44,523 nt of DNA from Gammaproteobacteria bacterium (GTDB taxonomy: Bacteria > Pseudomonadota > Gammaproteobacteria > Steroidobacterales > Steroidobacteraceae): the NCBI GenBank assembly GCA_030037905.1, contig JASHPX010000197.1, positions 1 to 44,523 of the forward strand. The letters are read 5' to 3'. The notes beneath the pieces were generated by a model, which saw nothing but the letters and a program-made list of their open reading frames with translations, made no database searches and was not told where the DNA came from. Below, piece by piece: positions 44,191 through 44,523 of this stretch. The translations under genes and the position numbers were made by a program. The first letter of the stretch is position 1; each line of letters begins with the position of its first letter.

Positions 44191-44523
44191 TCAGTACGGC
44201 TGGCGGGAGCGGCGGCTCTGCCAGCGCCAGAACATGATGAGCGCATAGCCGGTCACCATGCCTCCCAGATGCGCGAAGTGCGCGACGCCCTGCTGCGTTC
44301 CGAACACTCCCAGGCCCAGCTCCAGGATTCCGTAGAGCGTGACGAACAACCATGCACGGATCGGAATCGGCGGGATCAGCAGCAGCAACCGGCGCTGCGG
44401 GAAAGCCATGCCGTAGAACAGCAGGATGCCGAAGATGCCGCCCGAGGCCCCGATGGTCGGGTAGGGACTGGGATAGATCGAGTGCACGACGAACAGCTGG
44501 GTCAGCGCCGCGCCGATGACGCA
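44191..44523 (-). CDS. Rhomboid-family intramembrane protease, N-terminus outside window
   Basis: C-terminal about 110 residues of a rhomboid protease. The nucleophile motif GASGGIFG (Ser) and the later histidine in FAHLGGMVTGYALIMFW are both present, so the catalytic pair is intact. Membrane segments RRLLLLIPPIPIRAWLFV and the one around AHLGG are visible. The 5' end lies past base 44523. The gene is convergent with the HNH pair, separated by 103 bp that hold nothing I recognise. Confidence 0.9.
   Translation of the reverse strand, partial: CVIGAALTQLFVVHSIYPSPYPTIGASGGIFGILLFYGMAFPQRRLLLLIPPIPIRAWLFVTLYGILELGLGVFGTQQGVAHFAHLGGMVTGYALIMFWRWQSRRSRQPY

Overview
A G+C-rich gammaproteobacterial chromosome segment. 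The gene set and order (holC next to pepA and valS, Hda, RimI, the purM/purN - DUF2066 - CDP-alcohol transferase - hda neighbourhood, pilT/pilU, PCu(A)C copper chaperone) fit Gammaproteobacteria, perhaps the Nevskiales/Steroidobacterales side; the genus cannot be fixed from sequence alone. No rRNA, tRNA, CRISPR array, integrase or transposase was seen.

Layout. 0-8.5 kb (+): the end of pepA, holC, valS, then a tightly overlapped MoxR ATPase - DUF58 - TgpA-like transglutaminase operon. 8.5-16.3 kb is an accessory island: two paralogous TIR + TolB-like + TPR proteins flank a VapBC pair, followed by Phd/PemK-like, DUF433/DUF5615 and Xre-ParS/RES toxin-antitoxin pairs and a 46-residue membrane protein. 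16.5-17.8 kb: copper chaperone and a peroxiredoxin-like protein lacking the catalytic cysteine. 17.9-23.1 kb (-): pssA, uracil-DNA glycosylase, rimI, prfC and an MFS transporter. 23.2-26.9 kb: proS, a lytic transglycosylase, acylphosphatase and WrbA. 26.8-29.4 kb (-): DUF2066 protein, CDP-alcohol phosphatidyltransferase, hda. 29.5-32.05 kb (+): purM, purN, DUF3108 protein. 32.2-35.0 kb (-): apbC/mrp and dcd. 35.3-43.3 kb (+): a HEAT-repeat Ser/Thr kinase, pilT, pilU, a glutathione transferase and metG. The window ends with a small protein/HNH nuclease pair and a truncated rhomboid protease.

Main discovery candidate: dcd (dCTP deaminase) is interrupted by an in-frame 375-residue intein carrying an HNH homing endonuclease, inserted exactly after the KSTFAR motif. 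Removing it leaves a 188-residue Dcd. Next in interest: the duplicated TIR-TolB-TPR genes, where copy 2 carries the last codons and stop of the tgpA gene that precedes copy 1, so copy 1 is the likely source; the dense toxin-antitoxin island with several recognisable promoter/operator palindromes; two mini-cistrons that join neighbouring genes by ATGA overlaps at both ends; a 72-bp near-perfect palindrome; and a habit of short (12-20 bp) tandem duplications in intergenic spacers and protein linkers.
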